Assembly: GCF_025145645.1 (NCBI RefSeq)
Contig: NZ_CP102252.1
Span: 1,426,001 to 1,490,000 of the forward strand
Source of the DNA: Alistipes senegalensis JC50
GTDB lineage: Bacteria > Bacteroidota > Bacteroidia > Bacteroidales > Rikenellaceae
DNA length: 64,000 bases
Direction: 5' to 3'
Shown: positions 42,094-50,257 of the stretch, piece by piece
Position numbering within the stretch: the first letter of the stretch is position 1
Layout of the letters: every line of letters starts with the position of its first letter
The notes under the pieces: model-generated
The model's database searches: none
What the model saw: only the letters and a program-made list of their open reading frames with translations
What the model was told of the DNA's origin: nothing
Made by a program: the position numbers and the translations under genes

Positions 42094-42642
42094 ATGAAAA
42101 GATACGTCATACTTCTCTTTCTCCTGAGTTTCGCCGCAACCGTCCGGGCTGCGTCGCCGAAACCTACGCCGATGTACATCGTCAACGGCAAGGAGACGAC
42201 GGAAATCCGCTCGATACCGCCCGAGGACATCGAGAACGTCGAGATGCTCCCCGCCGACGAAGAGACCATCGCCCGCTACGGCCAGCGCGCCGTGCACGGC
42301 GTCATGCTCATCACCCTGCGCTACGACCAGCCCGCGACTTTCCCCGCCGACTCCACGTTCGGCCACTATATCGCCAGCCGGGTGCGGTGGGACGCGAGCG
42401 AACCCGCCGCCCGCGTGGTGCTGCGCTACAAGGTCACGCCCGAAGGCGACACCGTCGTCCATCAGGAGCTCGAATCGACCGACAAACGCCTCAAACGGCG
42501 CGTGCTGAAAGCCGTGGCCGAGGCCCCGCGCTGGACCCCGGCCCAAAAGAACGGCCGCCCGATCGAGAGCGAAGGCGTGCTGCGCATCCAGCTCCCCGAG
42601 GGCAAGCGCATGCCGCGTCCCGTGGAGCTCGTCATCCGCTGA
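42094..42642 (+). CDS. Small plug-like/TonB C-terminal-like periplasmic protein
   Basis: A 182-residue exported protein (signal peptide cleaved near RAA-SP, residue 20) with two recognisable parts. Residues about 25-70 (MYIVNGKETTEIRSIPPED, ARYGQRAVHGVMLITLR) look like the fragment of a TonB-receptor plug also seen in BlaR1-type proteins of Bacteroidota. Residues about 105-170 (KVTPEGDTVVHQELESTD, RVLKAVAEAPRWTPAQKNG) match the TonB C-terminal domain. There is no N-terminal membrane anchor beyond the signal peptide, so it cannot itself couple to ExbB/D. The frame is open upstream, and the start at 42094 is chosen for the signal peptide. Confidence 0.75.
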   Translation: MKRYVILLFLLSFAATVRAASPKPTPMYIVNGKETTEIRSIPPEDIENVEMLPADEETIARYGQRAVHGVMLITLRYDQPATFPADSTFGHYIASRVRWDASEPAARVVLRYKVTPEGDTVVHQELESTDKRLKRRVLKAVAEAPRWTPAQKNGRPIESEGVLRIQLPEGKRMPRPVELVIR

Positions 42643-42673
42643 AAACCATCCCCGCAGAAATGAATCCCCGTCT

Positions 42674-43585
42674 ATGAAAACCAACTCCCTTTCCGCCTGG
42701 ATACTGGCCGTGAGGCCGTATAGTCTGGGCAACTCCGTGATCCTCGTCCTCGTCGGCTCGGCTCTGGCCCGCACCGACGGCTCGTTCCACTGGCTGCCGG
42801 CCCTGCTGTGCCTGCTGTTCGCCGTGCTGATGCAGTGCACGGCCAATCTGGTGAACGACCTCTGGGACTTTATGAAAGGAGCCGACAAACCCGACCGGCT
42901 GGGACCCGACCGCGCCTTCGCCAAAGGCTACATCACCCTTCCGGCCATGAAGGCCGGCATCGTTGCGTTCACCCTCGCGGCCTGCGCCGCGGGAATCGGA
43001 CTGCTCGTCTGGACCCTGCATGCCGGCGTTCTCCGCTACGGCGGCTGGGAGCTCGTCGCCGTGGGCGCCGCCTGCGTCGTCTTCGCCTGGTTCTACACCG
43101 CCGGCCCGTGGCCGCTGGCCTATCACGGCATGGGGGACATCGCGGTCATCCTCTTCTTCGGACTGATCCCCGTGGGATTCACCTACTACATCCAGACCGG
43201 AGCGTGGACCTGGGAAGTCTCGGTCGCAGCGCTGGCCTGCGGACTGGTGATCGACACGATGCTGATGGTCAACAATTTCCGCGACCGCGACGAGGACGCG
43301 CGCTGCGACAAGCGCACGGTCGTCGTCTGCCTCGGGGCCGGAGTCGGCCGCTGGGGCTATTTCGCCCTCGGGGCCGCCGCCGTCGCGCTCTGCCTCACGC
43401 TGCTGGCCGGAGGCCGCCCGTGGGCCGCGCTGCTGCCCCTCGCCTACCTCGCGGCGCACACCGCCACGTGGCGCAAGATGGTGCACATCGACCACGGCGA
43501 AGAACTGAACGTCTGTCTGGGCGAAACGGCCCGCAACATCCTGCTGTTCGGAGCCCTGTTCACCGCCGGAATCCTGCTGGGCTGA
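42674..43585 (+). CDS. menA: 1,4-dihydroxy-2-naphthoate polyprenyltransferase (UbiA family)
   Basis: A 303-residue membrane protein of the UbiA family, probably MenA, which attaches the isoprenoid tail in menaquinone synthesis. The two Asp-rich motifs are NDLWDFMKGAD near residue 60 and NNFRDRDEDARCDKRT near residue 195, and eight to nine membrane segments are visible. The NNFRDR.ED.R..KRT form is typical of MenA rather than of haem or chlorophyll prenyltransferases. The stop overlaps the xseA start by one base. Confidence 0.88.
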   Translation: MKTNSLSAWILAVRPYSLGNSVILVLVGSALARTDGSFHWLPALLCLLFAVLMQCTANLVNDLWDFMKGADKPDRLGPDRAFAKGYITLPAMKAGIVAFTLAACAAGIGLLVWTLHAGVLRYGGWELVAVGAACVVFAWFYTAGPWPLAYHGMGDIAVILFFGLIPVGFTYYIQTGAWTWEVSVAALACGLVIDTMLMVNNFRDRDEDARCDKRTVVVCLGAGVGRWGYFALGAAAVALCLTLLAGGRPWAALLPLAYLAAHTATWRKMVHIDHGEELNVCLGETARNILLFGALFTAGILLG

Positions 43586-44844
43586 TGGCTGAGACGCAAC
43601 ATATCACCCTGCGCGAATTGCAGCGCCGCGTGAAAGCGGCGCTCGAAGGGCAGTTCGCCCTGCCCGTGTGGGTGAACGCCGAAATTTCCGAAATAAAGGT
43701 CAACTACTCGGGCCACTGCTACCTCGAACTGGTCGAGAAGGGCGGCGACAACGGCGTGCCGACGGCGCAGGCCCGGGCCGTCGTATGGCGTTCGCACTAC
43801 CCGCGCATCTCGGGTTATTTCGAGGCCGAAACGGGGCAGCCGCTGGCCGCGGGCATCAAGATACTGGCCAAGGTGCTGGTCTCCTACCACGAACTCTACG
43901 GCTTCTCGCTGCAAATCACCGACATCGACCCTTCGTACACGCTGGGCGACATGGAGCGGCAGCGGCAGCAGACCATCGCGCAGTTGCAGCAGGACGGAGT
44001 CTGGGAGATGAACCGCGAGGTGCCGATGCCGGCCGTCGTGCAGCGCATAGCCATCGTGTCGAGCGTCAACGCCGCGGGCTACCAAGACTTCTGCAAAGAG
44101 CTGGACAAAAGCCCCTACCGGTTCCGCCTCACGCTGTTCGACGCCTTCATGCAGGGCGAAGCGGCCGAGGAATCCATCGTCGAAGCCTTGTGCGCCGTGG
44201 CCGACCGTGCGGAGGATTTCGACGCCGTGGTGCTGATCCGCGGCGGCGGGTCGAGGAGCGACCTCAACTGTTTCAACGCCTACCGCCTCTGCGCCCACGT
44301 GGCGCAGTTCCCGCTGCCCATTCTGACGGGCATCGGGCACGACAAGGACACCAGCGTCGCCGACATGGTGGCCCACACGGCGCTCAAAACTCCGACGGCG
44401 GTGGCCGGATGGCTCGTCGAACGGATGGCCGGAATCGAAGGATGGCTCGACAGCGCCGCCCTGCAACTCCATGACACGACGGCGGCGGCGATGCACGCCT
44501 CGGAGGTGCGTCTCGAACGCCTTTCGGGCGAGCTGCGGCGGCTGAGCGGCGAACTTCTCACCCGGCAGTCGCTGCAACTGGAACACCTCGCAGGGGTGCT
44601 TCCCGAAGCAGCGCGGGATTTCCTCGCGCGGCAGACGACGCGGCTGGAAAACGCCGCGGAACTGATCGCCGGGCGTTCGCCCGAACGCATCCTCCGGCTG
44701 GGATTCGCCGTGGTGCGGAGCGGCGGCAGGGCGGTGACCTCGGTCCGGGCGGTCGCGGCGGGCGAACCCATCGAGGTCGAAGTCGCCGACGGCAAGATAA
44801 GTGCAACCGTAAACGCTGAAAAGATATGGCAAAAAAAGAGCTGA
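43585..44844 (+). CDS. xseA: Exodeoxyribonuclease VII large subunit
   Basis: A 419-residue catalytic subunit that degrades single-stranded DNA. N-terminal OB fold (LPVWVNAEISEIKVNYSGH), the VLIRGGGSRSDLNCFNAY motif and GIGHDKDTSVADMVAH with TPTAVA are diagnostic, followed by the long coiled coil. The frame stays open upstream inside menA; the ATG at 43585 overlaps the menA stop and fits the family start. It overlaps xseB by 19 bases. Confidence 0.95.
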   Translation: MAETQHITLRELQRRVKAALEGQFALPVWVNAEISEIKVNYSGHCYLELVEKGGDNGVPTAQARAVVWRSHYPRISGYFEAETGQPLAAGIKILAKVLVSYHELYGFSLQITDIDPSYTLGDMERQRQQTIAQLQQDGVWEMNREVPMPAVVQRIAIVSSVNAAGYQDFCKELDKSPYRFRLTLFDAFMQGEAAEESIVEALCAVADRAEDFDAVVLIRGGGSRSDLNCFNAYRLCAHVAQFPLPILTGIGHDKDTSVADMVAHTALKTPTAVAGWLVERMAGIEGWLDSAALQLHDTTAAAMHASEVRLERLSGELRRLSGELLTRQSLQLEHLAGVLPEAARDFLARQTTRLENAAELIAGRSPERILRLGFAVVRSGGRAVTSVRAVAAGEPIEVEVADGKISATVNAEKIWQKKS

Positions 44845-45014
44845 CCTACGCCGAGGCGATGGCCGAGATCGAAAAGATTCTCGGACGCCTGCGCAGCGAG
44901 GAGATGAACGTGGACGGCCTCGCGGCGGAGGTGAAACGCGCCACGGAGCTGATAGCCTCGTGCAAGGCGCGCCTGCGCAAGGCCGAAGCCGACGTGAACA
45001 AAGTGTTGGAATAG
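44826..45014 (+). CDS. xseB: Exodeoxyribonuclease VII small subunit
   Basis: A 62-residue helical protein (LTYAEAMAEIEKILGRLRS, with the VDGLAAEVKRATELI pattern) that wraps the coiled coil of XseA. It overlaps the xseA end by 19 bases, so synthesis is coupled. Confidence 0.93.
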   Translation: MAKKELTYAEAMAEIEKILGRLRSEEMNVDGLAAEVKRATELIASCKARLRKAEADVNKVLE

Positions 45015-45015
45015 G

Positions 45016-45789
45016 ATGAAAAAGCTGATCCGCTGGTCGCTGAACCACATTCCGCGCCCCGTGCTGCAACGCATCGCCGGATGGGCCGTGCCCGCGGCGG
45101 GACTCCTCTACAAGGGCCGCGGGGTCGAATGCCCCGTGTGCGGCGCGAAATACCGGAAATTCATGCCCTACGGCTATGTGCAGTCGCGGTCCAACGCGCT
45201 GTGCCCCAAGTGTCTGTCGCTGGAGCGCCACCGTCTGCTGTGGCTCTACCTGACGCGCGAGACCGACCTCCTGACCGCCTTTCCGCGCACGCTGCACATC
45301 GCCCCCGAGGTCTGCATCATGCGCCACCTCAAACCCCACTTCCGTCCGCATCCGGGACAATACGTCACGGCCGACCTCGAAAGCCCGCTGGCGGACATCC
45401 ATTTCGACGTGCAGCAGATCCCGCTGGCCGACGATTCGGTGGACGTGGTGATCTGCAACCACATTCTGGAACACGTCGCCGACGACCGGAAAGCGCTGCG
45501 CGAACTGCACCGCATCCTCAAACCCGGCGGCTGGGGCATCGTCCTCTCGCCCGTGGACCGGGATTACGAACGGACCTACGAGGACGATTCGATCACCGAC
45601 CCCGACGAGCGCACGCGCATCTTCGGGCAGTACGACCACCGGCGCATCTACGGCGCCGATTATGCCGACCGCCTGCGCGAAGCGGGCTTCGAGGCCGCGG
45701 ACATCGACTACGCCGCGACCTTCACCGACGAGGAGCGCAGGCTATACGCCCTGCCCGCCGATCACATCTACGTGGTTTACAAAGTCTGA
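45016..45789 (+). CDS. SAM-dependent methyltransferase with zinc-binding head
   Basis: A 257-residue class I methyltransferase. An N-terminal zinc ribbon is seen in ECPVCGAKY and CPKCLSLERHRLLW, followed by a Rossmann core with LHIAPEVCI (SAM site), ADLESPLADIHFDVQQIPL, VVICNHILEHVADDRKAL and HRILKPGGWGIVLSP. The substrate is unknown; relatives are found near glycan and lipid genes. It starts one base after xseB, and its last 48 bases overlap the PHP gene on the other strand. Confidence 0.85.
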   Translation: MKKLIRWSLNHIPRPVLQRIAGWAVPAAGLLYKGRGVECPVCGAKYRKFMPYGYVQSRSNALCPKCLSLERHRLLWLYLTRETDLLTAFPRTLHIAPEVCIMRHLKPHFRPHPGQYVTADLESPLADIHFDVQQIPLADDSVDVVICNHILEHVADDRKALRELHRILKPGGWGIVLSPVDRDYERTYEDDSITDPDERTRIFGQYDHRRIYGADYADRLREAGFEAADIDYAATFTDEERRLYALPADHIYVVYKV

Positions 45790-46644
45790 CAGACGGCCGT
45801 CGAAACGGCTGTCCGACGGGAAGCGTCCGACGGCGATGCGGGGTTTGGTCTTGCCGTGGAAATCGCTCCCGCAGGTCATCAGGGCCCCTTCGGACCGGAC
45901 CAGCGAGGCGAAATAAGCGGCCTGTTCGGGAGTGTGGTAGTTGTTGAAGACCTCCAGTCCCGCGGCCCCGCGGCCCAAAAGCTGTTCGGCGATCTCCTCG
46001 CGGCCCCGGAAATTCAACCCCGGATGCGCCACGACCGGCACCCCGCCGTTGTCGCGGACCAGTTCGACGGCCCGGCGGAAATCCATATACTCCACGGGCA
46101 CGAACGCCGGACGTCCCTGGGCGAAATAATCAAGATAAAAGTTGATGTAAGGCATATCGCTCCGTGCGCCGCCCTCCATATAGGGCCGCAGCGGGGGCGT
46201 ATGATATTTCGCGTCGGAAAGCATCACCTCGGCGATCAGTTCGCCCGTCGGAAGTCCTCCTCCAGCGGCCGCCAGCACCGCTTCGGCATCCACGGAGAAA
46301 CCCAGTTTCAGCAGGTTATCGACCATGCCGCCGAACGACGCCATGACCTTGGCGGCGACCTCCTCTTCGAGCCGTGCGAAATCCGCCGACCGCCAGTCGA
46401 TGCCGTACCCCAGCAGGTGGAGGTCCGTACCCCGGTAGTTGCAGTCGATCTCGATGCCCGGAACGAATCCGATGCCCCGTTCGCAGGCCAGCCGGGCGGC
46501 TTCGCCGACGCCCCGCACCGAATTGTGATCCGTCAGCGAAAAGAGCGTCAGCTGCGCCCCGAGGCACTTGCCGACGAGTTCGGCAACGGAAAATTCCCCG
46601 TCGCTGCTGTATTCGGAATGGATGTGCAGATCGAAAGCGGCCAT
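45742..46644 (-). CDS. PHP-domain phosphoesterase
   Basis: A 300-residue metal-dependent phosphoesterase. Metal ligands lie in DLHIHSEYSSDGE (HxH), SLTDHNS, VPGIEIDC, VVAHPG and GSDFHG. The family includes 3',5'-nucleoside bisphosphate phosphatases (RNase AM, YciV-like), which this length and motif set fit best. It follows the hemolysin-III gene by one base, and its 3' end overlaps the methyltransferase gene by 48 bases tail to tail. Confidence 0.87.
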   Translation of the reverse strand: MAAFDLHIHSEYSSDGEFSVAELVGKCLGAQLTLFSLTDHNSVRGVGEAARLACERGIGFVPGIEIDCNYRGTDLHLLGYGIDWRSADFARLEEEVAAKVMASFGGMVDNLLKLGFSVDAEAVLAAAGGGLPTGELIAEVMLSDAKYHTPPLRPYMEGGARSDMPYINFYLDYFAQGRPAFVPVEYMDFRRAVELVRDNGGVPVVAHPGLNFRGREEIAEQLLGRGAAGLEVFNNYHTPEQAAYFASLVRSEGALMTCGSDFHGKTKPRIAVGRFPSDSRFDGRLSDFVNHVDVIGGQGV

Positions 46645-46645
46645 A

Positions 46646-47302
46646 TCAGCAGAGGTAAAAGACGATCCCGACGAAGTGCGCCGCGACCGCGAGGTTTATC
46701 AGCAGATGCCAGACCATGTGGTGATAGCGGAATCCCTTTTTGGCGTAGAACCAGGCCCCGAGGGTGTAGAGCAGGCCGCCCAGCGCGATCAGCACCAGCA
46801 GCGGCGTCGAGGCCCGGCGCACGAACAACGGCAGGAAGAAGACGATCGTCCAGCCCATGACCAGATAGATGGTCAGACTGACGGCCGGTATCGACTTGCG
46901 GGACAGTGATTTGTAGAAGATGCCGAAAAGGACCATCGCCCATTGGAGGACGGTGATGAAAACGCCCTGCCAGCCGCCGATGACCACCAGCGCGATGGGC
47001 GTGTAGCTGCCCGCGATGGCGACGTAGATGAAGATATGGTCGAGGATGTGGAAAACGTCCTTGTGCTTCGACTGCGGATTCATCGAGTGGTAGAGCGTCG
47101 AGGCGAGGAACATCAGAAAAATCGAGATCACGAAAACCGACACCGAGGCCGCCGCCAGAACCCCGTCGGGATCATGCACATAGGCCCACACGGCGGCAAA
47201 AGGAAGCGCCACGAGCGCCAAAAACGACATCACGCCGTGGGACACGGCATTGGCGACCTCCTCGCCGACGGTCGGCACGTAAATCTCCTTTTTCTTTGCC
47301 AT
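46646..47302 (-). CDS. Hemolysin III family (PAQR-like) membrane protein
   Basis: A 218-residue membrane protein with seven predicted segments. GEEVANAVSHGVMSFLALV, STLYHSM, HILDHIFIYVAIAGSYTP and HHMVWHLLINLAVAAHF hold the conserved His and Asp residues of the HlyIII/PAQR family, which are thought to bind a metal in the membrane. The biological role is not settled. It shares an operon with the PHP gene and is divergent from the rel gene. Confidence 0.9.
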   Translation of the reverse strand: MAKKKEIYVPTVGEEVANAVSHGVMSFLALVALPFAAVWAYVHDPDGVLAAASVSVFVISIFLMFLASTLYHSMNPQSKHKDVFHILDHIFIYVAIAGSYTPIALVVIGGWQGVFITVLQWAMVLFGIFYKSLSRKSIPAVSLTIYLVMGWTIVFFLPLFVRRASTPLLVLIALGGLLYTLGAWFYAKKGFRYHHMVWHLLINLAVAAHFVGIVFYLC

Positions 47303-47327
47303 AGCAGAACGTATCGGTTCAATGTTA

Positions 47328-47335
47328 CAAATTTA
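47328..47335 (-). promoter_or_regulatory. Possible -7 element for the hemolysin-III/PHP operon
   Basis: TAAATTTG on the minus strand fits TAnnTTTG and lies 26 bases before the ATG at 47302; no -33 element is visible. Confidence 0.35.
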
Positions 47336-47348
47336 TAATTTTTTTTCA

Positions 47349-47356
47349 TATCTTTG
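47349..47356 (+). promoter_or_regulatory. Probable -7 element for the rel gene
   Basis: TATCTTTG fits TAnnTTTG exactly and lies 29 bases before the rel ATG. No clear -33 element at 19-21 bases; an eight-T run (47339-47346) precedes it. Confidence 0.55.
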
Positions 47357-47384
47357 CGAGCATAGGCATTCGGTCAGGTAAAAT

Positions 47385-49586
47385 ATGGACTTTTCACGGT
47401 ACGAAAAACTCCGCACGCTCGTTCGCGCGAACTTCTCGGAGCAAACTCAGCGCCTCGTTGACGAAGCGTTGGAGTATGCCGGCGGGAAACTCGCCGGGCT
47501 GGTGCGCTACGACGGCTCGCCCCTGCTGGACCACGCCGTCGCGGTGGCTTCGATCGTGATCTCGGAAGTGGGCCTCGGCCGCAACTCCTCCGTGGCGTCC
47601 ATCCTGCACGACGTTGTGCGTCTGGCCCACAAGCAGCTTCCGGCCGAGGAGTTCCTCGCCCTGAGCGCCGACATCCGCAAGCGCTTCGGCGATCAGGTCA
47701 TGGGCATCACCCTCGGGCTGGCCAACATCTCGGAGCTCAAACTCAAAGTGGCCAAGGAGCAGGCCGACAACTTCCGCGACCTGATCGTCAGCTACTCCGA
47801 AGACCCGCGCGTGATCCTCATCAAACTGGCCGACCGCCTCGAAGTGATGCGCTCGCTGGAGATGTTCCCGCGCGAAAAGTGGCGCAAGAAGAGCTGGGAG
47901 TCGATGAACCTCTATGCCCAGATCGCCCACAAGCTGGGCCTCTACTCGATCAAGAGCGAGTTGGAGGACATCGCCCTGAAATACCTCGAACCGAAGGATT
48001 ACGAGCACATCGTCACGAAGCTCGAAGAGAGCGCCGAAGAGCGCCGTGCGTTCATCGCCCGCTTCCTCGTGCCGATCGAGCAGCGGTTGCACCGCCTCGG
48101 CATCAAATACCATGTCAAAAGCCGCACCAAGTCGATCTTTTCGATCTGGAGCAAGATGCACAAACAGCACGTCCCGTTCGAGGGCGTCTACGACATCTTC
48201 GCCATCCGCATCATCATCGACTGCGACAAGGAGGCCGAAAAACAGCTGTGCTGGACGGCCTATTCGGTGGTGACGGACTTCTACACCCCCAATCCCAACC
48301 GCATGCGCGACTGGATCTCGATCCCCAAGTCGAACGGCTACGAGTCGCTGCACACCACCGTGTCGGCCGAAGGGCGCTGGGTCGAGGTGCAGATCCGCAC
48401 CGAACGCATGGACGCCGTGGCCGAGCGCGGCATCGCGGCGCACTGGCGCTACAAGGGGGTCAACCAAGGGGCGCAGACCAGCGAAATGTGGCTGGGACAC
48501 CTGCGCGAACTGATCGAGGATACGACGCACGCGCTGGCGCAGCGTTTCGACGCCAAACCCGCCTCGGGCGAAATCTTCGTCTTCACGCCCAACGGTGACC
48601 TGCGGAAACTCCCCGAGGGAGCCACGGTGCTGGATTTCGCCTTCGACATCCACACCTCGCTGGGCTCGACGTGTGTGGGCGGCAAGGTCAACAACCGTTC
48701 GGTGCCGATCCGCGAGCAGCTGCGCAACGGCGACATCGTCGAAATCCTCACCCAGAAGAACCAGACCCCGAAGTCGGACTGGCTGACCTTCGTGGTGACC
48801 TCGAAGGCCCGCAACAAGATCAAATCCTACCTCCGCGAGGAGCAGGCCAAGCATACGCGCATGGGGCGCGAGGAGCTGGAACGCAAGCTCAAGAACTGGA
48901 AATTCGCCATCACGATCGACGAGGCGGTGGCCTACCTGGCCAAATACTTCAAACTGCGCCTCGGAACAGAGGTCTACGCCCTGATCGCCACCCAGAAGCT
49001 CGATTTCGGGTCGATCAAGGAGATTCTGGCCCGCCACCTCTCGGGGGAGGCCGAGGAGGAGCGCCGCGCGGCGGCCGCCGAGGTCGAACGCCAGAAGGCC
49101 GCGCTGCACAGCGCGCGGGAGAGCGCCGCGCCGCAGGATGCGCTGGTGATCGACGACGACATTTCGAAAATACAATATAAACTGGCCAAGTGCTGCAACC
49201 CGATCAAGGGCGACGACGTGTTCGGGTTCGTGACGATCAATGCGGGCATCACGATCCACCGCTGCGACTGTCCCAATGCCAAGCGCATGCGCGAAAACTA
49301 TCCCTACCGGGTGATCGACGCCCGCTGGCGGCAGAACGCCGAGGGGGCTTTCCGCGTGACGATCCGCATCGTGGCGGCGGACACGACGGGCATGGCCAAC
49401 CACATCACCGAGGTCATCGTCCGCGACCTCAAACTGGGCATCCGCTCAATGAACTTCGCCCCGGCCGGCAACGGCTGTCTGGCGGGAGAAGTCGCGGTCG
49501 AGGTGCCCGGCGCGGGCGTCGTGGATACGCTGATCCATCAGATCATGCGCATCAAGGGCGTGCAGAGGGCCTACCGCATCAACTAA
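47385..49586 (+). CDS. RelA/SpoT homologue, ppGpp synthetase with altered hydrolase site
   Basis: A 733-residue long RSH protein that makes the alarmone (p)ppGpp. Domains: HD hydrolase (about 25-160), synthetase (about 235-345), TGS (about 394-455), zinc-finger (CCNPIKGDD, about 601) and ACT (about 650-733). The synthetase looks active: YDIFAIRIII, RMRDWISIPKSNGYESLHTT and VEVQIRTERMDAVAERG. The HD domain keeps the metal ligands His50, His75, Asp76 and Asp150, but HDxxED reads HDVVRL, so the catalytic Glu/Asp pair is Arg79/Leu80. Predicted: synthesis without normal hydrolysis, which requires another hydrolase in the genome. Stop is 34 bases before the GNAT gene. Confidence 0.93.
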   Translation: MDFSRYEKLRTLVRANFSEQTQRLVDEALEYAGGKLAGLVRYDGSPLLDHAVAVASIVISEVGLGRNSSVASILHDVVRLAHKQLPAEEFLALSADIRKRFGDQVMGITLGLANISELKLKVAKEQADNFRDLIVSYSEDPRVILIKLADRLEVMRSLEMFPREKWRKKSWESMNLYAQIAHKLGLYSIKSELEDIALKYLEPKDYEHIVTKLEESAEERRAFIARFLVPIEQRLHRLGIKYHVKSRTKSIFSIWSKMHKQHVPFEGVYDIFAIRIIIDCDKEAEKQLCWTAYSVVTDFYTPNPNRMRDWISIPKSNGYESLHTTVSAEGRWVEVQIRTERMDAVAERGIAAHWRYKGVNQGAQTSEMWLGHLRELIEDTTHALAQRFDAKPASGEIFVFTPNGDLRKLPEGATVLDFAFDIHTSLGSTCVGGKVNNRSVPIREQLRNGDIVEILTQKNQTPKSDWLTFVVTSKARNKIKSYLREEQAKHTRMGREELERKLKNWKFAITIDEAVAYLAKYFKLRLGTEVYALIATQKLDFGSIKEILARHLSGEAEEERRAAAAEVERQKAALHSARESAAPQDALVIDDDISKIQYKLAKCCNPIKGDDVFGFVTINAGITIHRCDCPNAKRMRENYPYRVIDARWRQNAEGAFRVTIRIVAADTTGMANHITEVIVRDLKLGIRSMNFAPAGNGCLAGEVAVEVPGAGVVDTLIHQIMRIKGVQRAYRIN

Positions 49587-49620
49587 TCCGTACACAACTT
49601 TTTACCCACATAAACGATAA

Positions 49621-50241
49621 ATGAATAACAACACAATCAGCGTCGTATTCGCCGACTCGTCACACGCACACTACGCACCGCGTATCTGCGAACTGATCTA
49701 TGAGTCGGCCCTGCAGCGGGGCACGGGCATCGCCAAGCGTTCGCCCGAGTACATCGCAGCGAAAATGACCGGTGGCAAGGCCGTCGTGGCGCTGGACGGT
49801 GAAAAACTGGTCGGGTTCAGCTACATCGAGTGCTGGGGTCACGGCGACTTCGTCGCCACCTCGGGACTGATCGTCGATCCGGAGTACCGGCACATGGGAC
49901 TCGCGGAACAGATCAAACGACGAACGTTCGAGCTTGCCCGACGACGATTCCCGTTTGCCAAGTTATTCAGTATCACCACGTCGCTGCCCGTCATGAAGCT
50001 CAATTCGCGGATGGGCTACGTTCCCGTGACCTTCTCGGAACTCACCGAGGACGAGGAGTTCTGGCGCGGCTGCGAAGGCTGCTGCAACTACGACATCCTG
50101 CAACGCAACAACCGCCGCATGTGTCTCTGCACGGGAATGCTCTACGACCCGGCCAAGGAGCCGCCCGCGAAGCAGTCGCGCCTGGCGCCCTACCGGATGT
50201 TCCTGAGGAACAAAGTAAAGAAGTTGTTTCACCTGAAATAG
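49621..50241 (+). CDS. GNAT acyltransferase at the head of the arginine cluster
   Basis: A 206-residue GNAT protein. The acyl-CoA binding motif is seen in SGLIVDPEYRHMGLAEQI, preceded by LVGFSYIECWGHGDFVATS. A Cys-rich segment (CEGCCNYDILQRNNRRMCLC) in the C-terminal third is unusual. It stands 16 bases before argG in a cluster that has every later arginine enzyme but no classic argA or argJ, so it is a candidate for the first step, acylation of glutamate. With a Bacteroides-type pathway the acyl group would be succinyl. Function is inferred from context. Confidence 0.75.
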   Translation: MNNNTISVVFADSSHAHYAPRICELIYESALQRGTGIAKRSPEYIAAKMTGGKAVVALDGEKLVGFSYIECWGHGDFVATSGLIVDPEYRHMGLAEQIKRRTFELARRRFPFAKLFSITTSLPVMKLNSRMGYVPVTFSELTEDEEFWRGCEGCCNYDILQRNNRRMCLCTGMLYDPAKEPPAKQSRLAPYRMFLRNKVKKLFHLK

Positions 50242-50257
50242 TAAAAACCGAAATAAA

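Noticed and set aside
43444..45639. A 731-codon open frame antisense to xseA and neighbours
   Set aside because: It spans several overlapping, well supported plus-strand genes and shows no family features.
47339..47346. Eight-T run upstream of the rel gene as a phase-variable tract
   Set aside because: It is an intergenic A/T run, common in Bacteroidota promoters; only a spacing effect would be possible and no -33 element is clear.
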